A stretch of DNA of 64,000 nt from Streptomyces lanatus (GCF_014655715.1 NZ_BNBM01000012.1:233847-297846); one strand, 5' to 3'. Counted from the first letter of the stretch, positions 18,634 through 29,235 are shown. Numbers and translations: made by a program. The notes: generated by a model not told the origin, from the letters alone.

Positions 18634-19443
18634 ATGCGGCACCGCCGCCCCCGCCTCTCCAAGAAGGCGAAGACCCTCACCTCCGCCGCGGTCGCCCTCG
18701 CGGCCGCCGCCGGTGTCACCGTCGCCCAGGCGGACGAGTCGAGCAAGAAGTGCGCGGCGTTCGACACGATCACGCTCGGCAAGTACTACGTCAACAACAA
18801 CCTGTGGAACGAGGGCAAGTACACCGGCACCCAGTGCGTCTGGGACAACTCCCGCTCGGGCTCGACGATCTCCTGGGGCACCGGCTACAGCCTGGCCAAC
18901 AGCGCCACGGGCAAGGGCGAGGACGTGAAGTCGTACGCCTCGACCGTCCTCGGCTGGCACTGGGGCTGGAAGGTCGACAAGGCGACAACAGGGCTGCCGA
19001 TCCGCGTAGGCGACCGCAGGCCGGTCCGGACCACCTGGGACTTCTCGGTCAGCTCCGACCCGGGCACCATGAACGTCGCCTACGACCTCTGGCTGCACAC
19101 CAAGAACACCGCGGACTGGCAGGACCAGCCCACCGACGAGATCATGATCTGGCTCAACCGGCAGGGCGGCGCAGGACCGCTGGGCACCAAGTACGGCAGC
19201 GTCAGCCTCGGCGGCGCGATGTGGGACATCTACGAGGGCGACATCGGCTGGAAGGTCCACTCCTTCGTCCGCCGTGCCAACACCACCAAGGCCACGCTCG
19301 ACCTCGACGACTTCACCCAGGCACTCGTTCGGCGGGGCCTGCTGAGCAACGACAAATACGTCTCCGGCATCGAGTCCGGCACCGAGGTCTTCAAGGGCAC
19401 GGGCCGACTGGACACCAAGGCGTACTCGGTCGAGATCGGCTGA
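18634..19443 (+). CDS. GH12 endoglucanase/xyloglucanase, secreted (copy 2)
   Basis: Second family 12 hydrolase, 269 residues. It begins with a basic N-terminus and hydrophobic stretch (about 13-33) that should act as a signal peptide. Catalytic Glu169 is in TDEIMIWL and Glu251 in ESGTEVFKGTG. It is clearly diverged from copy 1 at 13282, with longer loops (GWHWGWKV, RVGDRRPVR) near the presumed substrate cleft, so the two may differ in substrate or product length. ATG at 18634 follows GGAAGGA. Own promoter with operator copy 4, transcribed away from the repressor. Confidence 0.9.
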   Translation: MRHRRPRLSKKAKTLTSAAVALAAAAGVTVAQADESSKKCAAFDTITLGKYYVNNNLWNEGKYTGTQCVWDNSRSGSTISWGTGYSLANSATGKGEDVKSYASTVLGWHWGWKVDKATTGLPIRVGDRRPVRTTWDFSVSSDPGTMNVAYDLWLHTKNTADWQDQPTDEIMIWLNRQGGAGPLGTKYGSVSLGGAMWDIYEGDIGWKVHSFVRRANTTKATLDLDDFTQALVRRGLLSNDKYVSGIESGTEVFKGTGRLDTKAYSVEIG

Positions 19444-19572
19444 ACGGCTGCGTGCGGGGTGGTGGGGTCGCCCGTAATCGGGTACATACGATCGGGTAGC
19501 ACCCGTCGGTAACCAAACGGTCGCCGGTAGCCGAAACGGTCCATGATCCCGATTCGCGGCGAGGTGAGCCTC

Positions 19573-21507
19573 ATGTCCGCAGCACCCACGAAGCCCACTG
19601 TCACTGAGCGTGAGGCCCGCCAAGTGGCGGAGGAGGCCCGGCAGCAGGACTGGCGCAAGCCCAGCTTCGCCAAGGAACTGTTCCTCGGCCGCTTCCGCCT
19701 CGACCTCATCCACCCCCACCCGATGCCCACCGACGAGGCCACCCAGCGCGGCGAGGAGTTCCTCGCCAAGCTGCGCGACTTCATCGAGACGAAGGTCGAC
19801 GGCGCCCTCATCGAGCGCGAGGCCCGCATCCCCGACGCCGTGATCGACGGCCTCAAGGAACTCGGCGCCTTCGGCATGAAGATCGACACCAAGTACGGCG
19901 GCCTCGGCCTCACCCAGGTCTACTACAACAAGGCCCTCACCCTGGCCGGCTCGGCCAGCCCGGCGATCGGCGTCCTGCTCTCCGCCCATCAGTCGATCGG
20001 CGTACCGCAGCCGCTGAAGTTGTTCGGCACCCAGGAGCAGAAGGACGCCTTCCTGCCGCGCTGCGCCCGCACCGACATCAGCGCCTTCCTCCTCACCGAA
20101 CCCGACGTCGGCTCCGACCCGGCCCGCCTCGCCACCTCCGCCGTGCCCGACGGCGACGACTACGTCCTCGACGGGGTCAAGCTCTGGACGACCAACGGCG
20201 TGGTCGCCGACCTCCTCGTCGTCATGGCACGGGTGCCGAAGTCAGAGGGCCACAAGGGCGGCATCACCGCCTTCGTCGTGGAGACGAACTCGCCCGGCAT
20301 CACCGTCGAGAACCGCAACTCCTTCATGGGTCTGCGCGGCATCGAGAACGGCGTCACCCGCTTCCACCAGGTCAGGGTCCCGGCGGCGAACCGCATCGGC
20401 CCGGAGGGCGCGGGCCTGAAGATCGCCCTGACCACGCTCAACACCGGACGTCTGTCCCTCCCCGCCTCCTGTGTCGCGGCCGGCAAGTGGTGCCTGAAGA
20501 TCGCCCGCGAATGGTCGGCGGCGCGTGAGCAGTGGGGCAAGCCGCTCGCCCAGCACGAGGCCGTCGGCTCCAAGATCTCCTTCATCGCGGCCACCACCTT
20601 CGCCCTGGAGGCCGTCACCGACCTCGCCTCCCAGATGGCCGACGAGGACCGCAACGACATCCGCATCGAAGGCGCCCTCGCCAAGCTGTACGCCTCCGAG
20701 ATGGCCTGGACGATCGCCGACGAACTCGTCCAGATCCGCGGCGGCCGCGGTTTCGAGACGGCCGACTCGCTCCGGGCCCGCGGCGAGCGCGGCGTCCCCG
20801 CCGAACAGGTCCTGCGCGACCTGCGCATCAACCGCATCTTCGAGGGCTCGACGGAGATCATGCACCTGCTGATCGCCCGCGAGGCCGTCGACGCCCACCT
20901 CTCGGTCGCCGGCGACCTCATCGACCCCGACAAGTCCCTCCAGGACAAGGCGAAGGCGGGCGCGAACGCCGGCGCCTTCTACGCCAAGTGGCTGCCCAAA
21001 CTGGTCGCGGGGCAAGGGCAACTGCCGTACTCGTACGGCGAGTTCAAGCACGGCATCGACCTCTCCCCGCATCTCCGCTACGTCGAACGCACCTCCCGCA
21101 AGCTCGCCCGCTCCACCTTCTACGGCATGTCCCGCTGGCAGGGCCGCATGGAGACCAAGCAGGGCTTCCTCGGCCGGGTCGTCGACATCGGCGCCGAGCT
21201 CTTCGCCATGAGCGCGGCCTGCGTACGCGCCGAGCACCTGCGCGCACACGGCGACCACGGCCGCGAGGCCTACCAGCTCGCCGACGCCTTCTGCCGCCAG
21301 TCCCGACTGCGCGTCGAGGAACTCTTCGGCCGCCTCTGGTCCAACACCGACGACCTCGACCGCAAGGTGGCCAAGGGCGTGATGTCGGGCACCTACGAGT
21401 GGCTGGAGTCGGGCATCGTCGACCCGTCCGACGACGGCGGGGTGTGGATCGCGGACGCGACACCGGGCCCGAGCGAGCGGGAGAACGTGCACCGTCCGAT
21501 CAGGTGA
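19573..21507 (+). CDS. Acyl-CoA dehydrogenase (large FadE type)
   Basis: FAD-dependent acyl-CoA dehydrogenase, 644 residues, longer than the ~380-residue classical enzymes because of a C-terminal extension with a second helical domain. Core motifs: FLLTEPDVGSDPAR and LDGVKLWTTNG in the middle domain, and RGGRGFETADS and RINRIFEGSTEIMH near the flavin and active-site region. Start chosen at the ATG at 19573, behind GAGGTGAGCC; an ATG ten codons earlier lacks a good ribosome site. It is not part of the xyloglucan regulon: no operator is seen, and it lies beside core genes. Role: first step of fatty-acid beta-oxidation. Confidence 0.9.
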   Translation: MSAAPTKPTVTEREARQVAEEARQQDWRKPSFAKELFLGRFRLDLIHPHPMPTDEATQRGEEFLAKLRDFIETKVDGALIEREARIPDAVIDGLKELGAFGMKIDTKYGGLGLTQVYYNKALTLAGSASPAIGVLLSAHQSIGVPQPLKLFGTQEQKDAFLPRCARTDISAFLLTEPDVGSDPARLATSAVPDGDDYVLDGVKLWTTNGVVADLLVVMARVPKSEGHKGGITAFVVETNSPGITVENRNSFMGLRGIENGVTRFHQVRVPAANRIGPEGAGLKIALTTLNTGRLSLPASCVAAGKWCLKIAREWSAAREQWGKPLAQHEAVGSKISFIAATTFALEAVTDLASQMADEDRNDIRIEGALAKLYASEMAWTIADELVQIRGGRGFETADSLRARGERGVPAEQVLRDLRINRIFEGSTEIMHLLIAREAVDAHLSVAGDLIDPDKSLQDKAKAGANAGAFYAKWLPKLVAGQGQLPYSYGEFKHGIDLSPHLRYVERTSRKLARSTFYGMSRWQGRMETKQGFLGRVVDIGAELFAMSAACVRAEHLRAHGDHGREAYQLADAFCRQSRLRVEELFGRLWSNTDDLDRKVAKGVMSGTYEWLESGIVDPSDDGGVWIADATPGPSERENVHRPIR

Positions 21508-21617
21508 GCGATGCGTGAGGGGCCACTGCCCGCCTGCGGCGACCCCTCACCATCCTGTTACCCACCGGATGGGGACGCCCTGTCCTCCCCGTCAGTCCTT
21601 ACGGCCACAATGGGGGG

Positions 21618-22874
21618 ATGAGCGACAGCCCAGCCCCCCTCGCCGACCCCCACCTCGTCTACGACCCCGTAGCGGGCGACGGCCCCAAGGACGTGGTGAT
21701 CCTCGGCTCGACCGGCTCCATCGGCACCCAGGCCATCGACCTCGTGCTGCGCAACCCCGACCGGTTCCGGGCCACCGCGCTGTCCGCCAACGGCGGCCGG
21801 GTCGCCCTTCTCGCCGAGCAGGCGTACCGGCTGAAGGCGCGGACCGTCGCGGTCGCCCGCGAGGACGTCGTACCGGCGCTGCGCGAAGCACTCCAGGCCC
21901 AGTACGGCACGGGGGAGCCGCTCCCCGAGATCCTCGCCGGACCGGACGCGGCCACCCAGGTCGCCGCCTCCGACTGCCACACCGTCCTCAACGGCATCAC
22001 CGGCTCCATCGGCCTCGCGCCGACCCTCGCCGCCCTGGAGGCGGGCCGCACCCTGGCGCTCGCCAACAAGGAGTCCCTGATCGTCGGCGGCCCGCTGGTC
22101 AAGGCGCTCGCCAAACCCGGGCAGATCATCCCGGTCGACTCCGAGCACGCCGCCCTGTTCCAGGCGCTCGCGTCCGGGACCAGGGCGGACGTACGGAAGC
22201 TCGTCGTCACCGCCTCCGGCGGCCCCTTCCGCGGCCGTACGAAGGCCGACCTGGCCCGGGTGACCGTCGAGGACGCCCTCGCGCACCCCACCTGGGCCAT
22301 GGGCCCGGTGATCACGATCAACTCCGCGACCCTCGTCAACAAGGGCCTGGAGGTCATCGAGGCGCACCTGCTCTACGACATTTCCTTCGACCGCATTGAG
22401 GTCGTCGTGCATCCCCAGTCGTATGTTCACTCGATGGTTGAGTTCACCGACGGATCCACGATCGCCCAGGCGACGCCCCCCGATATGCGCGGGCCGATCG
22501 CCATCGGCCTCGGCTGGCCCGAGCGCATCCCCGACGCAGCGCCCACCTTCGACTGGAGCAAGGCCTCGACCTGGGAGTTCTTCCCCCTGGACAACGAGGC
22601 GTTCCCCTCGGTCGGCCTGGCGCGGCACGTCGGGCAGCTCGCGGGCACGGCGCCCGCGGTGTTCAATGCGGCGAACGAGGAGTGCGTCGAGGCCTTCCGG
22701 GCCGGCGCGCTGCCGTTCAACGGGATCATCGAGACCGTGACCCGGGTGGTGGAGGAGCACGGCACCCCGGACACGGGAACTTCGCTCACCGTCGCGGACG
22801 TCCTCGAAGCGGAGAGCTGGGCCCGCAGCCGGGCCCGGGAACTGGCGGCACACACGGCGGAGGCCCGTGCATGA
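21618..22874 (+). CDS. ispC: 1-deoxy-D-xylulose 5-phosphate reductoisomerase
   Basis: MEP-pathway enzyme (also called Dxr), 418 residues, converting DXP to 2-C-methyl-D-erythritol 4-phosphate with NADPH. Visible motifs: nucleotide-binding ILGSTGSIGTQAID, NKESLIVGG, metal/substrate region VDSEHAALFQAL, and HPQSYVHSMVEF. The stop overlaps the start of the rseP-like gene (ATGA), an order conserved in actinobacteria. ispG, another enzyme of the same pathway, follows two genes on. Confidence 0.97.
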   Translation: MSDSPAPLADPHLVYDPVAGDGPKDVVILGSTGSIGTQAIDLVLRNPDRFRATALSANGGRVALLAEQAYRLKARTVAVAREDVVPALREALQAQYGTGEPLPEILAGPDAATQVAASDCHTVLNGITGSIGLAPTLAALEAGRTLALANKESLIVGGPLVKALAKPGQIIPVDSEHAALFQALASGTRADVRKLVVTASGGPFRGRTKADLARVTVEDALAHPTWAMGPVITINSATLVNKGLEVIEAHLLYDISFDRIEVVVHPQSYVHSMVEFTDGSTIAQATPPDMRGPIAIGLGWPERIPDAAPTFDWSKASTWEFFPLDNEAFPSVGLARHVGQLAGTAPAVFNAANEECVEAFRAGALPFNGIIETVTRVVEEHGTPDTGTSLTVADVLEAESWARSRARELAAHTAEARA

Positions 22875-24175
22875 CGACCCTGATGTTCATCCTCGGCATA
22901 GTGCTGTTCGCGGTCGGGCTGCTCGCCTCGATCGCCTGGCACGAGCTGGGCCATCTGTCCACGGCCAAGCTGTTCGGCATCCGTGTGCCGCAGTACATGG
23001 TCGGCTTCGGGCCGACCATCTGGTCGCGGAAGAAGGGCGACACCGAGTACGGCGTCAAGGCGATCCCGTTCGGCGGCTACATCCGCATGATCGGCATGTT
23101 CCCGCCGGGCGCCGACGGCCGCCTGGAGGCCCGCTCGACGTCGCCGTGGCGCGGCATGATCGAGGACGCCCGCTCGGCCGCCTTCGAGGAGCTCAAGCCC
23201 GGCGACGAGTCCCGCCTCTTCTACACGCGCAAGCCGTGGAAGCGGGTCATCGTGATGTTCGCGGGCCCGTTCATGAACCTGGTCCTCGCCTTCGGCCTGT
23301 TTCTCACCGTGCTGATGGGCTTCGGCATCCAGCAGCAGACCACCACCGTGAGCTCGGTCTCCCAGTGCGTCATCGCCCAGACCGAGAAGCGTGACGAGTG
23401 CAAGGCGTCCGACCCCAAGTCCCCGGCCGAGGCCGCGGGCATGAAGGCCGGCGACAAGATCGTCTCCTTCGCCGGGGTCAGGACCGACGACTGGAACACC
23501 CTCTCCGACCTGATCCGCGACAGCGCCGGCAAGGAAGTGCCGATCGTCGTCGACCGCAAGGGCGAGCAGGTGACCCTGGAGGCGAAGATCGCCACCAACT
23601 GGGTCCTGAAGAAGGACGCCAGCGGGGGGTATGTCCAGGACGACTACGTCCGGGCCGGCTTCCTCGGCTTCAGCTCGGCCACCGGCGTGGTCAAACAGGA
23701 CTTCGGCGACTCGATGGTCTGGATGACCGACCGGGTCGGCGACGCCGTCGACTCCCTCATCGCCCTGCCCGCCAAGATCCCCGCCCTGTGGGACGCGGCC
23801 TTCGGCGACGGCCCGCGCGAGCAGGACTCCCCGATGGGCATCGTCGGCGCGGCGAGGGTGAGCGGCGAGATCGCGACCCTGGACATCCCGGCGTCACAGC
23901 AACTGGCGACGTTCGTGTTCCTCCTGGCCGGCTTCAACCTCTCCCTGTTCCTCTTCAACATGCTCCCGCTGCTGCCGCTCGACGGCGGCCATATCGCGGG
24001 CGCCCTGTGGGAGGCGCTGCGCCGCAACGTGGCGAAGGTGCTGCGCCGGCCGGACCCTGGCCCGTTCGATGTGGCGAAGCTGATGCCGGTGGCGTACGTG
24101 GTCGCCGGGATCTTCATCTGCTTCACGCTGCTGGTGCTGGTCGCGGACGTCGTTAACCCGGTCAGAATCTCCTAG
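22871..24175 (+). CDS. rseP: Site-2 (RIP) zinc metalloprotease, RseP family
   Basis: Intramembrane metalloprotease, 434 residues. Zinc motif HELGH (residues 24-28) lies in the first membrane helix, a PDZ domain spans about 180-255 (SPAEAAGMKAGDKIVSFAGV), and the C-terminal membrane segment holds LPLLPLDGGH, which supplies the third zinc ligand. It cuts membrane-bound anti-sigma factors in this family; the substrate here is unknown. Translationally coupled to ispC. A strong hairpin follows the stop. Confidence 0.95.
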   Translation: MTTLMFILGIVLFAVGLLASIAWHELGHLSTAKLFGIRVPQYMVGFGPTIWSRKKGDTEYGVKAIPFGGYIRMIGMFPPGADGRLEARSTSPWRGMIEDARSAAFEELKPGDESRLFYTRKPWKRVIVMFAGPFMNLVLAFGLFLTVLMGFGIQQQTTTVSSVSQCVIAQTEKRDECKASDPKSPAEAAGMKAGDKIVSFAGVRTDDWNTLSDLIRDSAGKEVPIVVDRKGEQVTLEAKIATNWVLKKDASGGYVQDDYVRAGFLGFSSATGVVKQDFGDSMVWMTDRVGDAVDSLIALPAKIPALWDAAFGDGPREQDSPMGIVGAARVSGEIATLDIPASQQLATFVFLLAGFNLSLFLFNMLPLLPLDGGHIAGALWEALRRNVAKVLRRPDPGPFDVAKLMPVAYVVAGIFICFTLLVLVADVVNPVRIS

Positions 24176-24190
24176 TCACATGGAGTTCGA

Positions 24191-24221
24191 GGCGGCCCGG
24201 GATCATCTGTCCCGGGCCGCC
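24191..24221 (+). terminator. Hairpin after rseP
   Basis: Perfect 12-bp stem GGCGGCCCGGGA/TCCCGGGCCGCC with a 7-base loop, 15 bases after the rseP stop. No long T-run follows, as is usual in Streptomyces. It probably ends the ispC-rseP transcript and separates it from ispG. Confidence 0.75.
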
Positions 24222-24243
24222 TTCCATTGAGTGGGTTTACGGG

Positions 24244-24296
24244 CCATGGGGGTCCCCCCGCCGAGTGGGTTCGAGGTGGGGGAGTGCTGGGGTGAG
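24244..24296. repeat. Streptomyces-type intergenic G/C repeat
   Basis: Sequence around ATGGGGGTCCCCCCG followed by a GGTGGGGGAG segment, resembling a short intergenic element seen widely in Streptomyces genomes. It lies in the ispG leader. Recognised from memory of the family, not from a second copy in this window. Confidence 0.4.
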
Positions 24297-24377
24297 GAAC
24301 GGTGCCGTAATCTCGAAGCCTGGAGCCCGCTGCTGACGGGACCGGACCTTGATCCACGACTTGGGGTTGCACAGCAG

Positions 24378-25535
<1,158 letters not shown>

Positions 25536-25557
25536 CGGCGCGGTGCGGTTTGGACGC

Positions 25558-25645
25558 CGGTCCGTGTTTTTCAGCCCGTCCGGCGTTTGAGGACGAGGCC
25601 GTTCAGGCCGATGCGGGGGTCTGGGGGTGGCAGCCCCCAGGGACG
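25558..25645. repeat. Streptomyces intergenic repeat with hairpin
   Basis: Contains CCGTCCGGCGTTTGAGGAC and CTGGGGGTGGCAGCCCCCAG (7-bp stem, 25621-25640), together a common streptomycete intergenic element. It lies just after ispG and may double as its terminator. A related stem, CTGGGGGCTG/CAGCCCCCAG, recurs at 61647. Confidence 0.6.
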
Positions 25646-25761
25646 GTACGGCAGCCGACGGTCACCTTAAAACTGGCGGCAACTTCACCGGGGCGGCACC
25701 GCTCAGCAACCGCAGGTACAGTGCGGGGACCAGCAGAACCCCAGCGTGAGGCCCCCGCACC

Positions 25762-26610
25762 GTGTTGACCCAGACCACCTCACGGGTCCTCGAACCGAGT
25801 GACCTGGACGCCGCGCTCGCCGTCCTCGACCGCGAGCCGGTCGCGAACGCCTTCGTGACGTCCCGCGTCCAGATCGCCGGCCTCGACCCCTGGCGCCTCG
25901 GCGGCGAGATGTGGGGCTGGTACGAGGACGGCATGCTGACGTCCCTGTGCTACGCGGGCGCCAACCTCGTCCCGATCTGCGCCACCCCCCGAGCGATCCG
26001 CGCCTTCGCCGACCGCGCCCGGCGCGCGGGCCGTCGCTGCTCCTCCATCGTCGGCCCCGCCGACGCCACCGCCCAGCTGTGGCGGCTGCTGGAGCCCAAC
26101 TGGGGCCCGGCCCGCGAGGTCCGCTCCCATCAGCCGCTCATGGTCACCGACCACATGCCCGCCGACATCGCCCCGGATCCGTACGTCCGCCGCATCCGCA
26201 AGGACGAGATGGAGACGATCATGCCGGCGTGCGTGGCGATGTTCACCGAGGAGGTCGGCGTATCGCCCCTCGCGGGCGACGGCGGCCTGCTCTACCAGGC
26301 CCGGGTCGCCGAACTCGTCGGCTCCGGCCGCTCCTTCGCCCGCCTCGACCACGACGGCAAGGTCGTCTTCAAGGCGGAGATCGGCGCGGCGACGGACCGC
26401 GCCTGCCAGATCCAGGGCGTCTGGGTGGCCCCCGAATACCGCGGCCGGGGCTTCGCGGCCCCCGGAATGGCGGCAGTACTGCGCTACGCCCTGGCGGACA
26501 TCGCCCCGGTCGTCAGCCTCTACGTCAACGACTTCAACACGGCGGCGAGGCGGGCGTACACGAGGGTGGGCTTCCAGGAGGTCGGCGCCTTCATGAGCGT
26601 CCTGTTCTGA
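25762..26610 (+). CDS. GNAT N-acetyltransferase with DUF4081 domain
   Basis: 282 residues. The N-terminal half (LEPSDLDAALAVLDREP ... ICATPRAIRAFA) matches the DUF4081 type found in actinobacteria. The C-terminal half is a GNAT fold with the acetyl-CoA loop VWVAPEYRGRGFAAPGM (about residues 216-232) and LYVNDFNTAARRAYTRVGF. Substrate unknown. Starts with GTG at 25762 (TTG next codon possible). Conserved neighbourhood between ispG and proS. Confidence 0.85.
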   Translation: MLTQTTSRVLEPSDLDAALAVLDREPVANAFVTSRVQIAGLDPWRLGGEMWGWYEDGMLTSLCYAGANLVPICATPRAIRAFADRARRAGRRCSSIVGPADATAQLWRLLEPNWGPAREVRSHQPLMVTDHMPADIAPDPYVRRIRKDEMETIMPACVAMFTEEVGVSPLAGDGGLLYQARVAELVGSGRSFARLDHDGKVVFKAEIGAATDRACQIQGVWVAPEYRGRGFAAPGMAAVLRYALADIAPVVSLYVNDFNTAARRAYTRVGFQEVGAFMSVLF

Positions 26611-26704
26611 TCACCTCGCCCTCCGAGGGACCTGCGGATCTGCGCGATCAGCCACGAACAACCCGCACCCGAACGACTACCGGCAGTCCCTGTACGCTCC
26701 CCAC

Positions 26705-27271
26705 ATGCGCCTTCCCGGTCACGCACACCGCCGCCACCCCGACGACATCGTGATCGGCCCCCTGGACCTCTCGGCCCACGTCGACGAGGCGCTGGCCGTC
26801 CAGGCGGTGGCCTTCGGACTGGGCCCCGACGAGGTCGCCGTACGCCGGCAGATCGTCCTGCGCCACATGACCTACCCCGGCGCCCGCGCCCTCGGCGCCA
26901 CCGCCGCGGGCCTCCTCGTCGGATTCATCTACGGCATGCCCAACGACCGCGGCCACTGGTGGTCCACCGTCGTGGAGCCCTACCTCCGGGCCCAGGGCCA
27001 CGACGACTGGCTCGACGGCTCCTTCGTCATCACCGAGCTCCACGTCCACCCCGGCTACCAGAACCGCGGCGTGGGCCGCTCCCTGATCACCACGATCACC
27101 GACAGCGCCCTCGAACCCCGCTCGATCCTCTCGGCGATCGACGTCGAAAGCCCGGCCCGCGGCCTGTACCGCTCCCTCGGCTACCAGGACCTCGCCCGCC
27201 AGGTCCTCTTCCCCAGCGCCCCGAAGCCGTACGCCGTGATGGGCGCCCCCTTGCCGCTGCGCCGCCGTTAA
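26705..27271 (+). CDS. GNAT-family N-acetyltransferase
   Basis: 188 residues, single GNAT domain. The acetyl-CoA-binding motif is LHVHPGYQNRGVGRSLI (about residues 117-133), followed by LSAIDVESPARGLYRSLGY. Substrate unknown. It sits 94 bases after the DUF4081 acetyltransferase gene and 72 bases before proS. Confidence 0.87.
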   Translation: MRLPGHAHRRHPDDIVIGPLDLSAHVDEALAVQAVAFGLGPDEVAVRRQIVLRHMTYPGARALGATAAGLLVGFIYGMPNDRGHWWSTVVEPYLRAQGHDDWLDGSFVITELHVHPGYQNRGVGRSLITTITDSALEPRSILSAIDVESPARGLYRSLGYQDLARQVLFPSAPKPYAVMGAPLPLRRR

Positions 27272-27343
27272 CCGATTTCCACCGCCCCGCACCCCCCGGC
27301 TAACCTCCTGCCATAACCGACATCCAGCAGGAGCAGAAGAACC

Positions 27344-29047
27344 ATGGCGAAAGCACCGGTCCAGCGCATGTCCCAGTTGATGGCGAAGACGCTGCGCGAC
27401 GACCCGGCTGACGCCGAGGTCCTCAGCCACAAGCTGCTCGTCCGCGCCGGGTACGTCCGCCGCACGGCGGCCGGTATCTGGTCCTGGCTGCCCCTCGGCA
27501 AGCGGGTCCTCGCCAATGTGGAGCGCGTCGTCCGTGAGGAGATGGACGCGATCGGCGCCCAGGAGGTGCTGCTCCCCGCGCTGCTGCCGCGTGAGCCGTA
27601 CGACGCGACGGGCCGCTGGGACGAGTACGGCCAGGAGCTGTTCCGCCTCAAGGACCGCAGGGGCGGCGACTACCTGCTCGGCCCGACCCACGAGGAGATC
27701 TTCACCCAGCTGGTGAAGGACCAGGCGTCCTCCTACAAGGACCTGCCGGTCATCCTCTACCAGATCCAGCACAAGTACCGTGACGAGGCCCGCCCGCGGG
27801 CCGGCATCCTGCGCGGCCGTGAGTTCCTGATGAAGGACTCCTACTCCTTCGACACCGAGGACGAGGGCCTCGCCCAGTCCTACGCCCTGCACCGCCAGGC
27901 CTACCAGCGGATCTTCGCGCGCCTCGGCCTCGACTACCGCATCTGCGCCGCCACGGCCGGCGCGATGGGCGGCTCGAAGTCGGAGGAGTTCCTGGCACCG
28001 GCGGAGGCGGGCGAGGACACCTTCGCGGACTGTCCCAACTGCGACTTCGCGGCCAACACCGAAGCGATCACGTACGAGTTGAAGCCGGTGGACGCCACCG
28101 AGGTGCCCGCCCTCGAAGAGATCCCGACCCCGGACACCCCCACCATCGAGACCCTCGCCGCCCACCTCGGCGTCCAGGCCTCCGACACCCTGAAGAACCT
28201 CCTCGTGAAGGTCGACGGCGAGATCGTCGCCGTCGGTGTCCCCGGTGACCGCGAGGTCGACATGGACAAGGTCGAGGCGCACTTCGCCCCGGCGGTCGTG
28301 GAGATGGTCACCGAGGCGGACTTCGCGGGCCGCCCGGACCTGGTCCGCGGTTACGTCGGCCCGCAGGGGCTGGGCGAGAAGGTCAAGTACATCGCCGACC
28401 CGCGCGTGGCCCCCGGCACGGCCTGGATCACCGGCGCCAACAAGGAGGGCACGCACGCCAAGAACGTCGTCGCGGGCCGTGACTTCGAGGCCGACGCGTA
28501 CGTCGACGTCGTCGTCGTCCAGGAGGGCGACCCCTGCCCGAAGTGCGGCACCGGCCTCAAGCTCGACCGCGCCATCGAGATCGGCCACATCTTCCAGCTC
28601 GGCCGCAAGTACGCGGACGCGCTGAAGCTGGACGTCCTCGGCCAGAACGGCAAGCCGGTCCGCGTCACCATGGGCTCCTACGGCATCGGCGTCTCCCGCG
28701 CCGTCGCCGCCCTCGCCGAGCAGACCGCCGACGACAAGGGCCTGTGCTGGCCGGCCGAGATCGCCCCGGCCGACGTCCACGTGGTCGCCGCGGGCAAGGC
28801 CCTGCAGACCGAACTCGCCCTCGACGTCTCCGAGAAGCTGTCCGCCGCCGGCCTGCGCGTCCTGTGCGACGACCGCGCCGGCGTCTCGCCGGGCGTCAAG
28901 TTCACCGACTCGGAGCTGATCGGCGTACCGCAGATCCTGGTGGCCGGGCGCCGCGCGGCCGAGGGCGTCGTAGAGCTCAAGGACCGCAGGACCGGCGAGC
29001 GCGAGGAACTGACGGTGGACGAGGCGATCGCCCGCCTGACGGCGTAG
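27344..29047 (+). CDS. proS: Prolyl-tRNA synthetase (bacterial type, with editing domain)
   Basis: Class II aminoacyl-tRNA synthetase, 567 residues. Motif 2 is RDEARPRAGILRGREF; the inserted editing domain, which clears Ala-tRNA(Pro), lies about residues 225-385; motif 3 is GSYGIGVSRAVAAL; a C-terminal anticodon-binding domain ends the protein. Length and layout match the E. coli-like form. ATG after AGCAGGAGCAG. A 12-base inverted-repeat element follows downstream. Confidence 0.97.
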   Translation: MAKAPVQRMSQLMAKTLRDDPADAEVLSHKLLVRAGYVRRTAAGIWSWLPLGKRVLANVERVVREEMDAIGAQEVLLPALLPREPYDATGRWDEYGQELFRLKDRRGGDYLLGPTHEEIFTQLVKDQASSYKDLPVILYQIQHKYRDEARPRAGILRGREFLMKDSYSFDTEDEGLAQSYALHRQAYQRIFARLGLDYRICAATAGAMGGSKSEEFLAPAEAGEDTFADCPNCDFAANTEAITYELKPVDATEVPALEEIPTPDTPTIETLAAHLGVQASDTLKNLLVKVDGEIVAVGVPGDREVDMDKVEAHFAPAVVEMVTEADFAGRPDLVRGYVGPQGLGEKVKYIADPRVAPGTAWITGANKEGTHAKNVVAGRDFEADAYVDVVVVQEGDPCPKCGTGLKLDRAIEIGHIFQLGRKYADALKLDVLGQNGKPVRVTMGSYGIGVSRAVAALAEQTADDKGLCWPAEIAPADVHVVAAGKALQTELALDVSEKLSAAGLRVLCDDRAGVSPGVKFTDSELIGVPQILVAGRRAAEGVVELKDRRTGEREELTVDEAIARLTA

Positions 29048-29118
29048 AAGGCGAGGTGCGCCGGGCGGCGTGAGCCTGCCCGGCGCGCACTTTCAAGCCA
29101 ACGCGGTGTGAAGCGCCC

Positions 29119-29235
29119 CTTTAGGGGCGCGGGGCTGTATCGATGTGCGGCTCCGCCGCGTGGGCGCGACCAGCCACAACGATCCCGCAGTCGCCCAACA
29201 GCCCTAGGCACCCCATCGACCAGGCGCCCCTAAAG
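29119..29235. repeat. 117-bp element with perfect 12-bp terminal inverted repeats
   Basis: Ends are CTTTAGGGGCGC (29119-29130) and GCGCCCCTAAAG (29224-29235), exact inverted copies. The left end also makes a local hairpin (GCGCCCCT/AGGGGCGC, 29113-29130). The interior GGGGCTGTATCGATGTGCGG...GACCAGCCAC is of the kind repeated through Streptomyces intergenic regions. The right end overlaps the stop of the kinase-like gene. MITE- or REP-like; it may also terminate both convergent genes. Confidence 0.65.
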
